NCBI GenBank assembly: GCA_964553875.1
Contig: CAZKNH010000006.1
Coordinates: forward strand, 1-64,000
Direction of reading: 5' to 3'
DNA length: 64,000 bases
Source of the DNA: ZC4RG20 sp964553875
Lineage (GTDB): Bacteria; Pseudomonadota; Gammaproteobacteria; Steroidobacterales; Rariloculaceae
This document shows positions 53,634 through 62,229 of this stretch, one piece after another. Numbering within the stretch: position 1 is the first letter of the stretch; every line of letters begins with the position of its first letter. The notes beneath the pieces are model-generated. The model searched no databases, was not told the DNA's origin, and saw only the letters and a list, made by a program, of their open reading frames with translations. The position numbers were made by a program, and so were the translations under genes.

Positions 53634-54518
53634 TCACGACTCGTCCGCCGCGCCGCGCAGCCGCTCCGCGATTCGCGCGAGCGCCGCGGCGTCGGCCGAC
53701 CCTTGCCGCAGGGACAGCTCGAGCGCGTACTGGCCGAGCCGCGCGTACAGCGCAGCGAGGCCTCTGTCCCAGTCGGCGAGCGCGCGAAGCTGCGCCCCGA
53801 CGAGGGCCGCGTCGCCGCGCGCGATCGGCCCGGTCAGCGCGTCGACCGTGCCGAGGAGACCGACGTTCTCGATCGTGCCGCGGATCAGCGGCATCGCGAT
53901 CGACAGCGCGCGGTCCCTGCCGAGGCCGGCACGCTCGAAGCAACGCAGCGCGACCTCGAGCAGAGCAACGGCGTAGTTGCTCGCGAACACCGTTGCGGCG
54001 TGATACACGAGCTTGTGCTCCGCGTCGACCCTGAAGACGCGTCCCCCGCAACGCTCGATCGCCGTCTCGAGGAGCGCGCACGCTTCCGCGTCGCCCTCGA
54101 GCGCGCACTCCGTACCGTCGAAGGTTTGAACGGCGCGGCCGGGGTCCGCGAAGCTTTTCACGGGGTGCACCGACGCGATGCGCGTGCCTTCCTCCGCGAG
54201 CGGAGCGAGCACCGACGAGGGTTTCGAGCCGCTGCAATGGAACACGATCGCGCCGCGAGGCACGGCGCCGCTCGCACGTAGCCGCTCGACGCAGTCTTCG
54301 ATCGCGTCGTCCGGCACGGACATCATGTAGACATCCGCCGGCTCGAGCCGCTTCCAGTCCGCGATCGGCCGACCGGCGCCGATGAACGCGACGGCCGCCT
54401 CGGCGCTCTCCGTCGTGCGATTCAGCACGTCCCCGATCGCGAGCACGCCGTGCTCAAGCCACAACCGACAGAGCGTCCGTCCAACCCTGCCGGCACCGAT
54501 CACCGACAGCGTCAGCAC
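53634..54518 (-). CDS. Rossmann-like/DUF2520 oxidoreductase
   Basis: A 294-residue protein from a GTG at 54518 that overlaps the stop of the upstream beta-propeller gene by 7 bases; an ATG at 54557 is an alternative. It has an N-terminal NAD(P)-binding fold (LSVIGAGRVGRTLCRLWLEH), then ADVYMMSVPDDAIEDC and a DUF2520 helical domain with KLVYHAATVFASNYAVALLE. It is related to ketopantoate-reductase-like and F420-type proteins. The substrate is unknown. The overlap suggests translational coupling with the quinoprotein operon, as its last gene. Confidence 0.87.
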   Translation of the reverse strand: MLTLSVIGAGRVGRTLCRLWLEHGVLAIGDVLNRTTESAEAAVAFIGAGRPIADWKRLEPADVYMMSVPDDAIEDCVERLRASGAVPRGAIVFHCSGSKPSSVLAPLAEEGTRIASVHPVKSFADPGRAVQTFDGTECALEGDAEACALLETAIERCGGRVFRVDAEHKLVYHAATVFASNYAVALLEVALRCFERAGLGRDRALSIAMPLIRGTIENVGLLGTVDALTGPIARGDAALVGAQLRALADWDRGLAALYARLGQYALELSLRQGSADAAALARIAERLRGAADES

Positions 54519-56356
54519 CGAATGGTGCACACGTCCGGGCCGATCGCGATGCCCCACGGCGAGTCGCCGACGCGGATCGTCGCAACGACATTAAGTGACT
54601 CGGTATCGATCACGGAGACATTATTCGACGGACCGTTCGCGGTGTACAGGAACTTGCCGTCCGAAGTGAGGCCGATCCCCCATGGCCGCGCGCCGACGCG
54701 CACGTTCGCGATCACGGCGGATTGCTCGAGATCGACGACGGACACCGTCTGAGCCCTGCCGTTCGCGACGTAGAGCCGCCGATCGTCGGGCGACAGCGCG
54801 AGCCCCATCGGCAGCGAGCCCGGCGGCAACATGATCGTCTCGACCACCCGCTGAGACGCGACGTCGACGACCGCGACGCTGCCGCCATGCTCGGAAGACA
54901 CGTACGCGCGCGAGCCGTCCCGATTGAACAGCACATCACGCGGCCTCCAGCCGACCTCGATGCTGCTGGTCTCGCCGGTCTCCGGATCGACGACCGTCAC
55001 CGCGTGGTCGCTTTCGCTCGTCACCCAAACACGCGTGCCGTCCGGGCTGAGCCGCACGCCCTCGGGCTCGCGCCCGACGGGCACGGCTCGAATCACGTTA
55101 CCGGTCTCGACGTCGATGACGGACATCTGATCGGCGTCTTCGTTGGACACGTAAAGCCGCCGGCCCGAGTCGTCGACGTCGAACTCCTCGGGATCGGATC
55201 CTCCAGGCAGCACGCGCACGAGCTGCCGCGTGCGCACATCGACGAGGCCGATGCCGTCCTTGCTCTTGTCGGCCTCGAGCTGCGCGCACTCCTCGTCCGC
55301 CATCGTCGGCGGGCACTTCGGCGAGCCCGAGAGCGCGACGTACACGACGTCGCCGGCCGGGCTCACCTCGATGCCGCGCGGCCGGGTGCCGACGTCGATC
55401 TCGCCGAGGACGCGTTGCGACGCCGTCGAGATGATGCTGATCGTGCCCCCGTCCTCGTTCGTCACGTACACGAGCTCGGGCTGCGCAGGCACGACCGGCA
55501 CGTGATACTCCGCGAGGATCGCCGCCGTCTCGTCCGCCGTGCGCGCGATCACGTCCTCGAGGAGCGACCGCATCGCGCGGTCGCCGAAGCGCACGCCGGC
55601 CGCGATCGGGAAATCGAACTGCACGCCGACTTCCGAGCTGAGCGGCACGACGGCGACATTGCGGGGCGCGCGCGCGGCGAAGTAACCCGCGATCGGCCCC
55701 CACAGGATCGCCGCGTCGAGCCGCCCCGCGAGCAGCTCGTTCTCGATGATCTGCCCCGGATACGCGTCAGGGTCGCCCTGCAACGCAGGATACGCCACCA
55801 TTTGCCGATGCATATCGTGGAACGCGAGCCACTCGGCCGCTGGCCCCGGGGTGAAAACGCCGATACGGAGCCGCTCACGCACGTCCTGCGGCAGGTTCAC
55901 GAGGTCATCGCCGCTGTCGATGGCGTCGAGCGGTCCGCCCGGCACATAAACGAGCGCATACGTCGAGCGGTAGTACGGCCGCGTCGTCATCGCGAGATCG
56001 TAGCCGAGCGGCACGCCCGCGATCAGGTCGCAGGCGTACTCCCCGGTCAGCGGATCCTGCAAGTTCAGCGTATGTCGCTCGAAGCCGCGCCGATGCGGAA
56101 ACCACGCGTACTCGATGTCGGCACCGAGCTCGCGTGCCCAGACCTCGACGAGGCGATTCTCGAACCCCTCGCCGTTGCGGTTCGAGAACGGAAGGTTGTT
56201 CGGATCGGCGCACACGCGCAGCGTTCCGTTGCTCCCGTTGCCCGTCGTCTGCTCACTTTGCGATCGATCGGCCTGCTCGAGCTGAGCCGCCACGGGCGCG
56301 GCCGCGAGCATCGCAGCCGCGAACGCGAGCGGCAGGGCGAGCGGGAGACCGCTCAC
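54512..56356 (-). CDS. Fusion of quinoprotein-associated periplasmic binding protein (MoxJ/XoxJ-like) and PQQ-linked beta-propeller
   Basis: A 614-residue protein. The GTG at 56356 overlaps the cytochrome stop (GTGA) and is followed by a clear signal peptide (LPLAFAAAMLAAAPVAAQ). Residues about 45-290 form a solute-binding domain (RVCADPNNLPFSNRNGEGFE), the signature of quinoprotein dehydrogenase-associated binding proteins. Residues about 295-614 form a YVTN-type beta-propeller with repeats such as VYVTNEDGGTISIISTASQR and LYVANGRAQTVSVVD. The propeller class is known from PQQ-linked gene clusters. These two functions are usually separate genes. It is the third gene of the operon. Confidence 0.9.
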   Translation of the reverse strand: MSGLPLALPLAFAAAMLAAAPVAAQLEQADRSQSEQTTGNGSNGTLRVCADPNNLPFSNRNGEGFENRLVEVWARELGADIEYAWFPHRRGFERHTLNLQDPLTGEYACDLIAGVPLGYDLAMTTRPYYRSTYALVYVPGGPLDAIDSGDDLVNLPQDVRERLRIGVFTPGPAAEWLAFHDMHRQMVAYPALQGDPDAYPGQIIENELLAGRLDAAILWGPIAGYFAARAPRNVAVVPLSSEVGVQFDFPIAAGVRFGDRAMRSLLEDVIARTADETAAILAEYHVPVVPAQPELVYVTNEDGGTISIISTASQRVLGEIDVGTRPRGIEVSPAGDVVYVALSGSPKCPPTMADEECAQLEADKSKDGIGLVDVRTRQLVRVLPGGSDPEEFDVDDSGRRLYVSNEDADQMSVIDVETGNVIRAVPVGREPEGVRLSPDGTRVWVTSESDHAVTVVDPETGETSSIEVGWRPRDVLFNRDGSRAYVSSEHGGSVAVVDVASQRVVETIMLPPGSLPMGLALSPDDRRLYVANGRAQTVSVVDLEQSAVIANVRVGARPWGIGLTSDGKFLYTANGPSNNVSVIDTESLNVVATIRVGDSPWGIAIGPDVCTIRC

Positions 56357-56970
56357 TCGTCGGGCAGGCGCTTCGGTCTTCCCGGCGGCAACACGCCGTC
56401 GGCTCGTGCACGTAAATAAGCCCATAGCTCGTCGTAATACCTGTTCACGTTCGGGTTGGTGCCCCAACCGGGCATTACACCGACCTGTCCGGTGTACCCC
56501 TGATCGACGACCTCGAGGAAGCGAGCCTTGTCGATCAATCTGATCCGCGGCAACAATGCCGGCGCGAACGAGCTGCCGACCGCGTCCTGCGCGTGACACG
56601 TGTGGCACACGGCGTGGAAGGTCCGCCAGCCGACGTACGTCGCGCGATCGACCTGGCAAGGATTGCCGCCATCCGCGGCATTCGCATCGCACTCGACCGT
56701 GTAAGGCACGTCGTCGGATTCCGCGTCCGCTACCTGCTCCTCGGCGCCGGAGTCTGATTCCTGCGATCCCTGCGTATCGGTAGCCGCTCCTTGCGCGCCA
56801 CGGGCTGCCGGCTCGCCATCGGGCGCCCCCGGCTGCCGTGCGCCGGGCGCGGGCTCCTGCTGCGCTTCGGCTTCAGGCTCCTGCGCCCCGGGACGTGATT
56901 CCTGCGCGACGACGCCCGCCGCTGCGAGCGCCGCCGCGCAGAGTTGCACCGTCAACCAGCCGCGCCGCAC
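56353..56970 (-). CDS. Cytochrome c, electron acceptor of the quinoprotein
   Basis: A 205-residue protein from a GTG at 56970, two bases after the dehydrogenase stop. A signal peptide ends at AGVVAQ. A 70-residue Glu/Gln/Ala/Pro/Gly-rich linker precedes the heme domain. The CxxCH motif is CHTCH (122-126) with distal Met166 in VGVMPGWG. The extra Cys pair around VECDANAADGGNPC could form a disulfide. It should take electrons from the PQQ dehydrogenase in the periplasm, like PedF/XoxG-type cytochromes. It is coupled to the next gene. Confidence 0.92.
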   Translation of the reverse strand: MRRGWLTVQLCAAALAAAGVVAQESRPGAQEPEAEAQQEPAPGARQPGAPDGEPAARGAQGAATDTQGSQESDSGAEEQVADAESDDVPYTVECDANAADGGNPCQVDRATYVGWRTFHAVCHTCHAQDAVGSSFAPALLPRIRLIDKARFLEVVDQGYTGQVGVMPGWGTNPNVNRYYDELWAYLRARADGVLPPGRPKRLPDE

Positions 56971-56972
56971 GA

Positions 56973-58814
56973 CTAGTCGCCCCGACGGTCCCGCCGCGTG
57001 ACGCGTGTCGGCCGCTCCGCTTCATCCGGCAGCGCGAAGACGGTCAACACGCCGCCGAGCTGCGTATAACGGCTGAGCCCCTTGTACGCGCCGACTGCGC
57101 CGAGCCCTTCCGTCGCGCCCTCGAGGCCGGCGGCCATACCAATACCCGCCCAGCCGCCGATACCGGACAACACGCCGATGTACTGCTTGCCGTCGCGCAC
57201 CCACGTGTTGACGTTACCGATGATTCCCGACGGCGTCTTGAAGCGATAGAGCTCCTCGCCGGTTTCGGCGTCGACCGCCTTCAGATATCCCTCGAGCGTC
57301 CCGTAGAAGACGACGCCGCCGGCCGTCGCGAGCGGACCGCTCCAGACCGAGAACGGCTCGGGTATCGACCACTTGATCTCGGCGTTCACCGGGTCCCACG
57401 CGATGAAGTTGCCGAGATGCGTCGAACCGTCTCCGGTGACGTTGCCGGCCGGGTACATCGTCACGACGGCGCCGACATACGGCTGGCCCGCGACGTACTC
57501 GACCTCGTACGGCTCGTAGTCCATGCAGACGTGATTGGTCGGCACGTAGAACAGGTTGGTGTCCGGCGAATACGCGACCGGCTGCTGGTCCTTCGTGCCG
57601 AGCGCCGCCGGGCAGATGTTCTGCGTGTTCACGTCCTCGCCGTTCTGATGCGTGCTGAACTCGGGCACGACCTGCGGACGGCCGGTTTCCATGTCGACGT
57701 GAGTCGCCCAGTTCACGGCCGGATCGTATTTCTCGGCCGACAAGAGCTCGCCTGTCTCACGGTCGAGCACGTAGGCAAAGCCGTTGCGGTCGAAGTGCAC
57801 GAGCGTCTTGCGCATCTCGCCGTCGATCTCGAGGTCTACGAGCACGTTCTCGTTGACGCCGTCGTAGTCCCACTCGTCGTGCGGGGTCATCTGGTAGACC
57901 CACTTCGCCATGCCCGTATCCGGGTTTCGCGCGAAGAGCGTCATGCTCCAGCGGTTGTCGCCCGGGCGCGCGACCGGGTTCCACGTTCCGGGGTTACCGG
58001 AGCCGTAATAGAGAAGATCGAGCTCCGGGTCGTACGTGAACCATCCCCACGTCGTGCCGCCGCCGAGCCGCCACTGGTCGCCTTCCCATGTCGAGAGCGA
58101 CGAGTTCTCGCCGATCGGCTCGCCGAGATGCGTCGTCTGCTGCGGATCGACGAGGAGCTCCTCGTCCGGTCCTACGCTGTACGCCTTCCAGGCCTGCTCG
58201 CCGGTCTCGATGTCGTACGCGACGACGAACCCGCGGACGCCGTACTCGCCGCCGCTGATGCCGGTGATCACCTTGTCCTTCACGACGATCGGCGCGTTCG
58301 TGTTCGTCTCGCCGCGTGCCGGGTCGCCGTTCTTCGCCTGCCAGATGACCTCGCCGGTCTCGGCATCGAGCGCGACGAGCGTCGTGTCGGCCTGCTGCAG
58401 GAAGATCTTGCCCGCCGCGTACGCGAGGCCCCGGTTCACCGTGTCGCAGCACATGACGGGGATCGTGTCCTCGCTCTGCGTCGGCGTATACGACCAGTTG
58501 ATCGAGTTGTCCTCGAGGCTGATCGAGTAGACCTTGTTCGGGAACGGCGTGTGGATATACAGCGTATCGCCGATGACGAGCGGACCGCCTTCGTGCCCTC
58601 GCAGCACTCCCGTCGAGAAGGTCCACACCGGCTGAAGACTCCTCACATTGTCGCGATTGATCTCATCGAGCGAGCTGTAGCGGGTCCCGGCATAGTCGCC
58701 GCCCCATATTGCCCAGTTGTTCTCGTCCTCGATGAGTCGCTGAACTTCGTCGTTCGACGTCGCCGTCAACGGCAGCAACGCTGCCAACGGCATCACCCAG
58801 CTTGTCTTCGTCAT
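56973..58814 (-). CDS. PQQ-dependent methanol/ethanol dehydrogenase, lanthanide-type signature
   Basis: A 613-residue periplasmic quinoprotein, full length for the family. The signal peptide is short (MPLAALLPLTATS). It has the eight-bladed propeller with tryptophan docking motifs and vicinal Cys122-Cys123 (MCCDTVNRG). The active-site segment TPHDEWDYDGVNE contains catalytic Asp316 and Asp318. Asp at the latter position, instead of the Ala of Ca-dependent MxaF-type enzymes, is the mark of lanthanide-binding XoxF/PedH enzymes. It oxidises a primary alcohol and reduces the cytochrome encoded next. First gene of the operon. Confidence 0.95.
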   Translation of the reverse strand: MTKTSWVMPLAALLPLTATSNDEVQRLIEDENNWAIWGGDYAGTRYSSLDEINRDNVRSLQPVWTFSTGVLRGHEGGPLVIGDTLYIHTPFPNKVYSISLEDNSINWSYTPTQSEDTIPVMCCDTVNRGLAYAAGKIFLQQADTTLVALDAETGEVIWQAKNGDPARGETNTNAPIVVKDKVITGISGGEYGVRGFVVAYDIETGEQAWKAYSVGPDEELLVDPQQTTHLGEPIGENSSLSTWEGDQWRLGGGTTWGWFTYDPELDLLYYGSGNPGTWNPVARPGDNRWSMTLFARNPDTGMAKWVYQMTPHDEWDYDGVNENVLVDLEIDGEMRKTLVHFDRNGFAYVLDRETGELLSAEKYDPAVNWATHVDMETGRPQVVPEFSTHQNGEDVNTQNICPAALGTKDQQPVAYSPDTNLFYVPTNHVCMDYEPYEVEYVAGQPYVGAVVTMYPAGNVTGDGSTHLGNFIAWDPVNAEIKWSIPEPFSVWSGPLATAGGVVFYGTLEGYLKAVDAETGEELYRFKTPSGIIGNVNTWVRDGKQYIGVLSGIGGWAGIGMAAGLEGATEGLGAVGAYKGLSRYTQLGGVLTVFALPDEAERPTRVTRRDRRGD

Positions 58815-58937
58815 CGCAGTTGCCCCTCTCGACTATCAGTCTGCTAAGCGACCTTGTTCAGTGTGCTAAGCCGTCAACGTTCGAGCTCCTTTCGCCATGT
58901 CTCCCTATACTCGATCGTGCCGCCCCGTGCGCCGCGG

Positions 58938-59303
58938 TCACTCCTGCAACCGCTGCCCCGCCGCGCGTCCGACGAAACAGCGACGCTCCGCGCTTTCGAG
59001 GGTTCTCTCGAGCTTCGCGGTCAGTGACTCCGCGCGTTCCGGATCGCGGAACAGCCCGCCCCGCTCCCCGGGCGTCGAACGCAGTTGCCAGAAGACCTGC
59101 GCTTCGGCGAACTCGGCGTACGTCATCTCCTCGGCGATACGATCGATCATGCAGACGCACGGATAGAGCGTGTCATAGCTCTGCCCGCCTCTTTCGCTCA
59201 TGCAGGAGAGCACGTACTCGACACGCGCTTGCGTCGGAAAATCGTTCGCCGCGGAAACGCCAGGGAGAAGAACGAGCGACACTAAAGCAATGGCACGTGA
59301 CAT
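58938..59303 (-). CDS. Small secreted Cys-containing protein beside the quinoprotein
   Basis: A 121-residue protein from the ATG at 59303. A signal peptide (SRAIALVSLVLLPGVSAAND) precedes FPTQARVEYVLSCMSERGGQ, YPCVCMIDRIAEEM and STPGERGGLFRDPERAE. Proteins of this pattern (Cys, CxC, GERGG) are found next to PQQ alcohol dehydrogenase genes in other Proteobacteria, as far as I recall, without assigned function. It lies 123 bases upstream of the dehydrogenase on the same strand, so it may belong to the same transcript. Confidence 0.75.
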   Translation of the reverse strand: MSRAIALVSLVLLPGVSAANDFPTQARVEYVLSCMSERGGQSYDTLYPCVCMIDRIAEEMTYAEFAEAQVFWQLRSTPGERGGLFRDPERAESLTAKLERTLESAERRCFVGRAAGQRLQE

Positions 59304-59523
59304 GTAGTCGATCCTAGCACCGTCGGAGTGCAGCGGATCGCGATAGCAAAAATTGGAAAGGACGCGGTTTTTCGAGCGCGGTCTTTCCGTACACCTGCTC
59401 CGTTCACCCCTTGCAACTGTCTGAGAATCGCGACACCGCGTCGAAAGCTCCATGTGACTCACGTCACAGCCGCGCAACGCCGCGACGGGCAGAGTGCGTC
59501 GCACCACCCGAGGAGGGAGCTCG

Positions 59524-60069
59524 ATGAACAAATCAATGATGATCGGTATTGTCACGGGCGTCGCGATCGCGACCGCTGGCGGTGTCGCGGGTTACACGTT
59601 CCTGGGTCCGGTATCACAAGAGGATCGACAAGGCAGCGCCGAGGTGATCGGGCTCGAGCAGCCGCTCGACGAAGAATCGAATGCGGATGCTCGAGCGGAA
59701 ACCACGGCCCCTGCAGCGACGCGGCAAGACGCTGCAGCGCCTGCGGTCGCACGAGAAACCGCGACGCCGGCTGCTCGATCGTCGACGCCTGCTCCCGCGC
59801 AGGCACCTGCCGCGCCGCAGGAGCGATGCTGGGACGAAGAAGTCACGGTCACCGAAGCACCCAAGGATCAGCATCGGATCGGCGGCACCGCCGCGGGCGC
59901 CGTCATCGGCGGCGCGATCGGCCGCGAGATCGGCGAGAGCGACTTGAGCACGGCGGTCGGCGCCGCGGCCGGCGCTTTCATCGGCCGCAGAATTCAGGGC
60001 CGCGTCCAGGAGAACAACGCTGACACGCGTACGACGACGCGGATCGAGCGTCGCTGCGAGCCGATCTGA
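59524..60069 (+). CDS. Glycine-zipper 2TM-domain envelope protein
   Basis: A 181-residue protein from the ATG at 59524 with GAGGAGGGAG upstream. An N-terminal helix (about 5-28) may be a signal or anchor. An Ala/Pro/Thr-rich linker follows. A glycine zipper (PF05433 type) follows: RIGGTAAGAVIGGAIGREIG and TAVGAAAGAFIGRRIQGRVQ. The C-terminal Cys (RRCEPI) and the Cys in QERCWDEEV could pair. It is likely an outer-membrane-associated structural protein related to the SlyB/Rick17kDa group. Monocistronic. Confidence 0.85.
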   Translation: MNKSMMIGIVTGVAIATAGGVAGYTFLGPVSQEDRQGSAEVIGLEQPLDEESNADARAETTAPAATRQDAAAPAVARETATPAARSSTPAPAQAPAAPQERCWDEEVTVTEAPKDQHRIGGTAAGAVIGGAIGREIGESDLSTAVGAAAGAFIGRRIQGRVQENNADTRTTTRIERRCEPI

Positions 60070-60383
60070 TCTCGACCGCTAGCGCGAGGTCATTCGCTCG
60101 GATGACCTCGCGCAGATTGCCCGAAGCGATCCGTCTCGCGTCACGTCCGACCGTCCCGCTTCGCCGGACCTCACCGCCGCGGTAAACGTCAGCACTGCAA
60201 AGAACCTCTGCGCTGACGAGCCCACCCGACCTCGAGCCGTCGACGCCTTCCGCTCCCGTGCGTCGACGTAGCGACGCTGCACCGTCACGTCGGCTCGCAC
60301 GACGAAGCGTCTGCGCGCTGCTGCAGAGAGCCGTAGCCGCCGCTAGAATCTGCGTCCTTGCTGCCTGCGCCACGGAGCCTTCC
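60070..60383. other. 314-base intergenic region with hairpin and possible -10 box
   Basis: It holds a terminator-like hairpin at 60082-60113 and a TAGAAT at 60344-60349, 35 bases before the GTG of the ABC ATPase gene. No credible gene is seen. Confidence 0.5.
60082..60113. terminator. Hairpin after the glycine-zipper gene
   Basis: A perfect 12-base stem (GCGCGAGGTCAT and complement) around an 8-base loop, 12 bases after the stop. No T-tract. Confidence 0.6.
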
Positions 60384-61364
60384 GTGATCGAAACCGAGGC
60401 CCTGAGAAAAACATTCCAGATCCGGCAAGGCCGGGCCGTCAGAACGGTCGAAGCCGTGCGCGGCGTCGACCTGCACGTCCGTGAAGGCGAGATCTTCGGC
60501 TTCCTCGGCCCGAACGGAGCCGGTAAGACGACGACCCTGCGCATGCTCGCGACGTTGATCACTCCGGACGCCGGTCGAGCATCGATCGCAGGAGCCGATC
60601 TGCTGCGCGAGCCCGGGGAAGTCCGCCGTCGTATCGGTTACGTCTCGCAGGGCGGGGGCACGTGGGACGAGGTGACGGCCCGCGAGGAGCTGGTTCACCA
60701 GGCGCGAATGTACGGCTTGTCGAAGGCCGAAGCGCACGCACGCGCGGCGGCGGCGCTCGCGGCCTTCGACCTCACGGAGTACGCCGACCGCAAATGCAAG
60801 ACCTACTCGGGAGGCCAGCGACGGCGTGTCGACATCGCGCTCGGCGTCATCCATTCGCCGAAGGTCCTGTTCCTGGACGAGCCGACCACGGGGCTCGATC
60901 CGCAAAGCCGTGCCCGGATGTGGGACGAGATCCGTCGGCTGCGCAGTGAAGGCATGACGGTGTTCATCACGACGCACTATCTCGAGGAAGCCGATGCCCT
61001 CTGCGATCGTATCGCGATCATCGACCACGGCGAGATCGTCGCGGAAGGCACGCCGCAGGCGCTGAAGCGGGAAATCTCGGGAGACGTCGTCTCCGTCACG
61101 CTCGCATCGTCGGCGGAGCTACACGAAACCGAAAGCCGCCTCGGCACGGCGGCCGAGGTGCTTCGGTGCGAGCCGTACGTGCGAAGCCTCGAGCTTCATG
61201 ATGCGGGCATTCGCCTCTTCGTCGAATCGGGCGCGACCGCGATTCCACATATCGCGCGCGCGCTCGATCAGAAGGGGATCGTGCTCGACTCGATCGAGAT
61301 CCATCGGCCGAGTCTCGACGACGTCTTCCTCGCGAAGACGGGCAGATCGCTGCGGGAGAGCTGA
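60384..61364 (+). CDS. ABC transporter ATP-binding protein (ABC-2/DrrA type)
   Basis: A 326-residue protein from a GTG at 60384 with GGAG upstream; an upstream in-frame start would add a non-conserved stretch. Walker A GPNGAGKTT at 42-50, Q-loop YVSQGG, signature YSGGQRRRVDIAL, Walker B VLFLDEPTTGLDP and H-loop FITTHYLEEAD. A C-terminal DrrA-like domain (about residues 235-326) ends SLDDVFLAKTGRSLRES. It powers export through the membrane protein encoded 3 bases downstream. The substrate is unknown (drug, lipid or polysaccharide). Confidence 0.93.
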   Translation: MIETEALRKTFQIRQGRAVRTVEAVRGVDLHVREGEIFGFLGPNGAGKTTTLRMLATLITPDAGRASIAGADLLREPGEVRRRIGYVSQGGGTWDEVTAREELVHQARMYGLSKAEAHARAAAALAAFDLTEYADRKCKTYSGGQRRRVDIALGVIHSPKVLFLDEPTTGLDPQSRARMWDEIRRLRSEGMTVFITTHYLEEADALCDRIAIIDHGEIVAEGTPQALKREISGDVVSVTLASSAELHETESRLGTAAEVLRCEPYVRSLELHDAGIRLFVESGATAIPHIARALDQKGIVLDSIEIHRPSLDDVFLAKTGRSLRES

Positions 61365-61367
61365 ACG

Positions 61368-62135
61368 ATGAAGCTGCTGCGCGATACGTGGTTGATCTTC
61401 GAGAGGCAGACGCTGCTCTTGATTCGGCAGCCCGTCTGGGTATTCGTCGGCATCTTTCAGCCGGTGATGTACCTCTTGCTCTTCGCGCCGCTGCTCGCTC
61501 CGGCGCTTGCGGGGCCTCTCGGCCTCGAGACTCGCGCCGAGGTGTATCGCGTGTTCGTGCCGGGGCTTCTCGTGCTGATCGCGATCTTCGGGGGACTGTT
61601 CCAGGGTTTCGGGCTGATCGCGGAGCTTCGCGCGGGCGTGATCGAGCGCTCGCGCGTGACGCCGGTCAGCCGGCTCGCGCTGCTGCTCGGGCGGTCGCTC
61701 CGCGACGCCGTCGTGCTCGTCGTGCAGGCCGTGATCATCACGGTGCTCGCGTTGCCGTTCGGTCTCGAGGTCGGCTTGGGCGACCTGCTCCTCGCGTACC
61801 TGATGCTCGCGTTGATCGCGCTGATGACGTCGTCCTTGTCGTACGGCGTCGCACTGAAGCTGCCTTCGGAGAATGCGCTTGCGCCGTTGATGAACACCGT
61901 CGCGCAGCCGGTGTTCCTGCTGTCCGGGATTCTGCTGCCGCTCGCGCTTGCGCCGCAGTGGCTGCAGACGATCGCTGCGTTCAATCCGTTCTCGTGGGCC
62001 GTCGAGGGCACACGCGCGCTCTTCTCCGGGAACCTCGGCGATGACAGCGTATGGAAGGGGCTCGGCATCACCGCCGTGTTGACCGCGCTCGCGGTGCTCT
62101 GGGCCGCGCGGGCGTTCACTCGCAGCGTGCGTTAG
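61368..62135 (+). CDS. ABC-2 type transporter permease
   Basis: A 255-residue membrane protein with six helices, starting 3 bases after the ATPase stop. The N-terminal amphipathic segment TWLIFERQTLLLIRQPVWVF, the FVPGLLVLIAIFGGLF helix, and the family signature PVFLLSGILLPLALAPQWLQ followed by FNPFSWAVEGTRALFSGN are all present. This is the DrrB/NodJ-like ABC2_membrane family. It forms a homodimer with two ATPase copies. Convergent with the DUF2058 gene. Confidence 0.93.
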   Translation: MKLLRDTWLIFERQTLLLIRQPVWVFVGIFQPVMYLLLFAPLLAPALAGPLGLETRAEVYRVFVPGLLVLIAIFGGLFQGFGLIAELRAGVIERSRVTPVSRLALLLGRSLRDAVVLVVQAVIITVLALPFGLEVGLGDLLLAYLMLALIALMTSSLSYGVALKLPSENALAPLMNTVAQPVFLLSGILLPLALAPQWLQTIAAFNPFSWAVEGTRALFSGNLGDDSVWKGLGITAVLTALAVLWAARAFTRSVR

Positions 62136-62229
62136 GCCGACGCGTTCCTCGAAGGCGCGACACGGCGCTAAGGGCGCTCGCGAGGCGCCGACCGGCAGCG
62201 GAGCGCGGAGGCGATCCGAGGCGACCCTT

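Noticed and set aside
54722..56419. 565-codon open frame antisense to the binding protein/propeller fusion
   Set aside because: Shadow of the real gene; composition is almost only Arg, Asp, Val, His and Glu.
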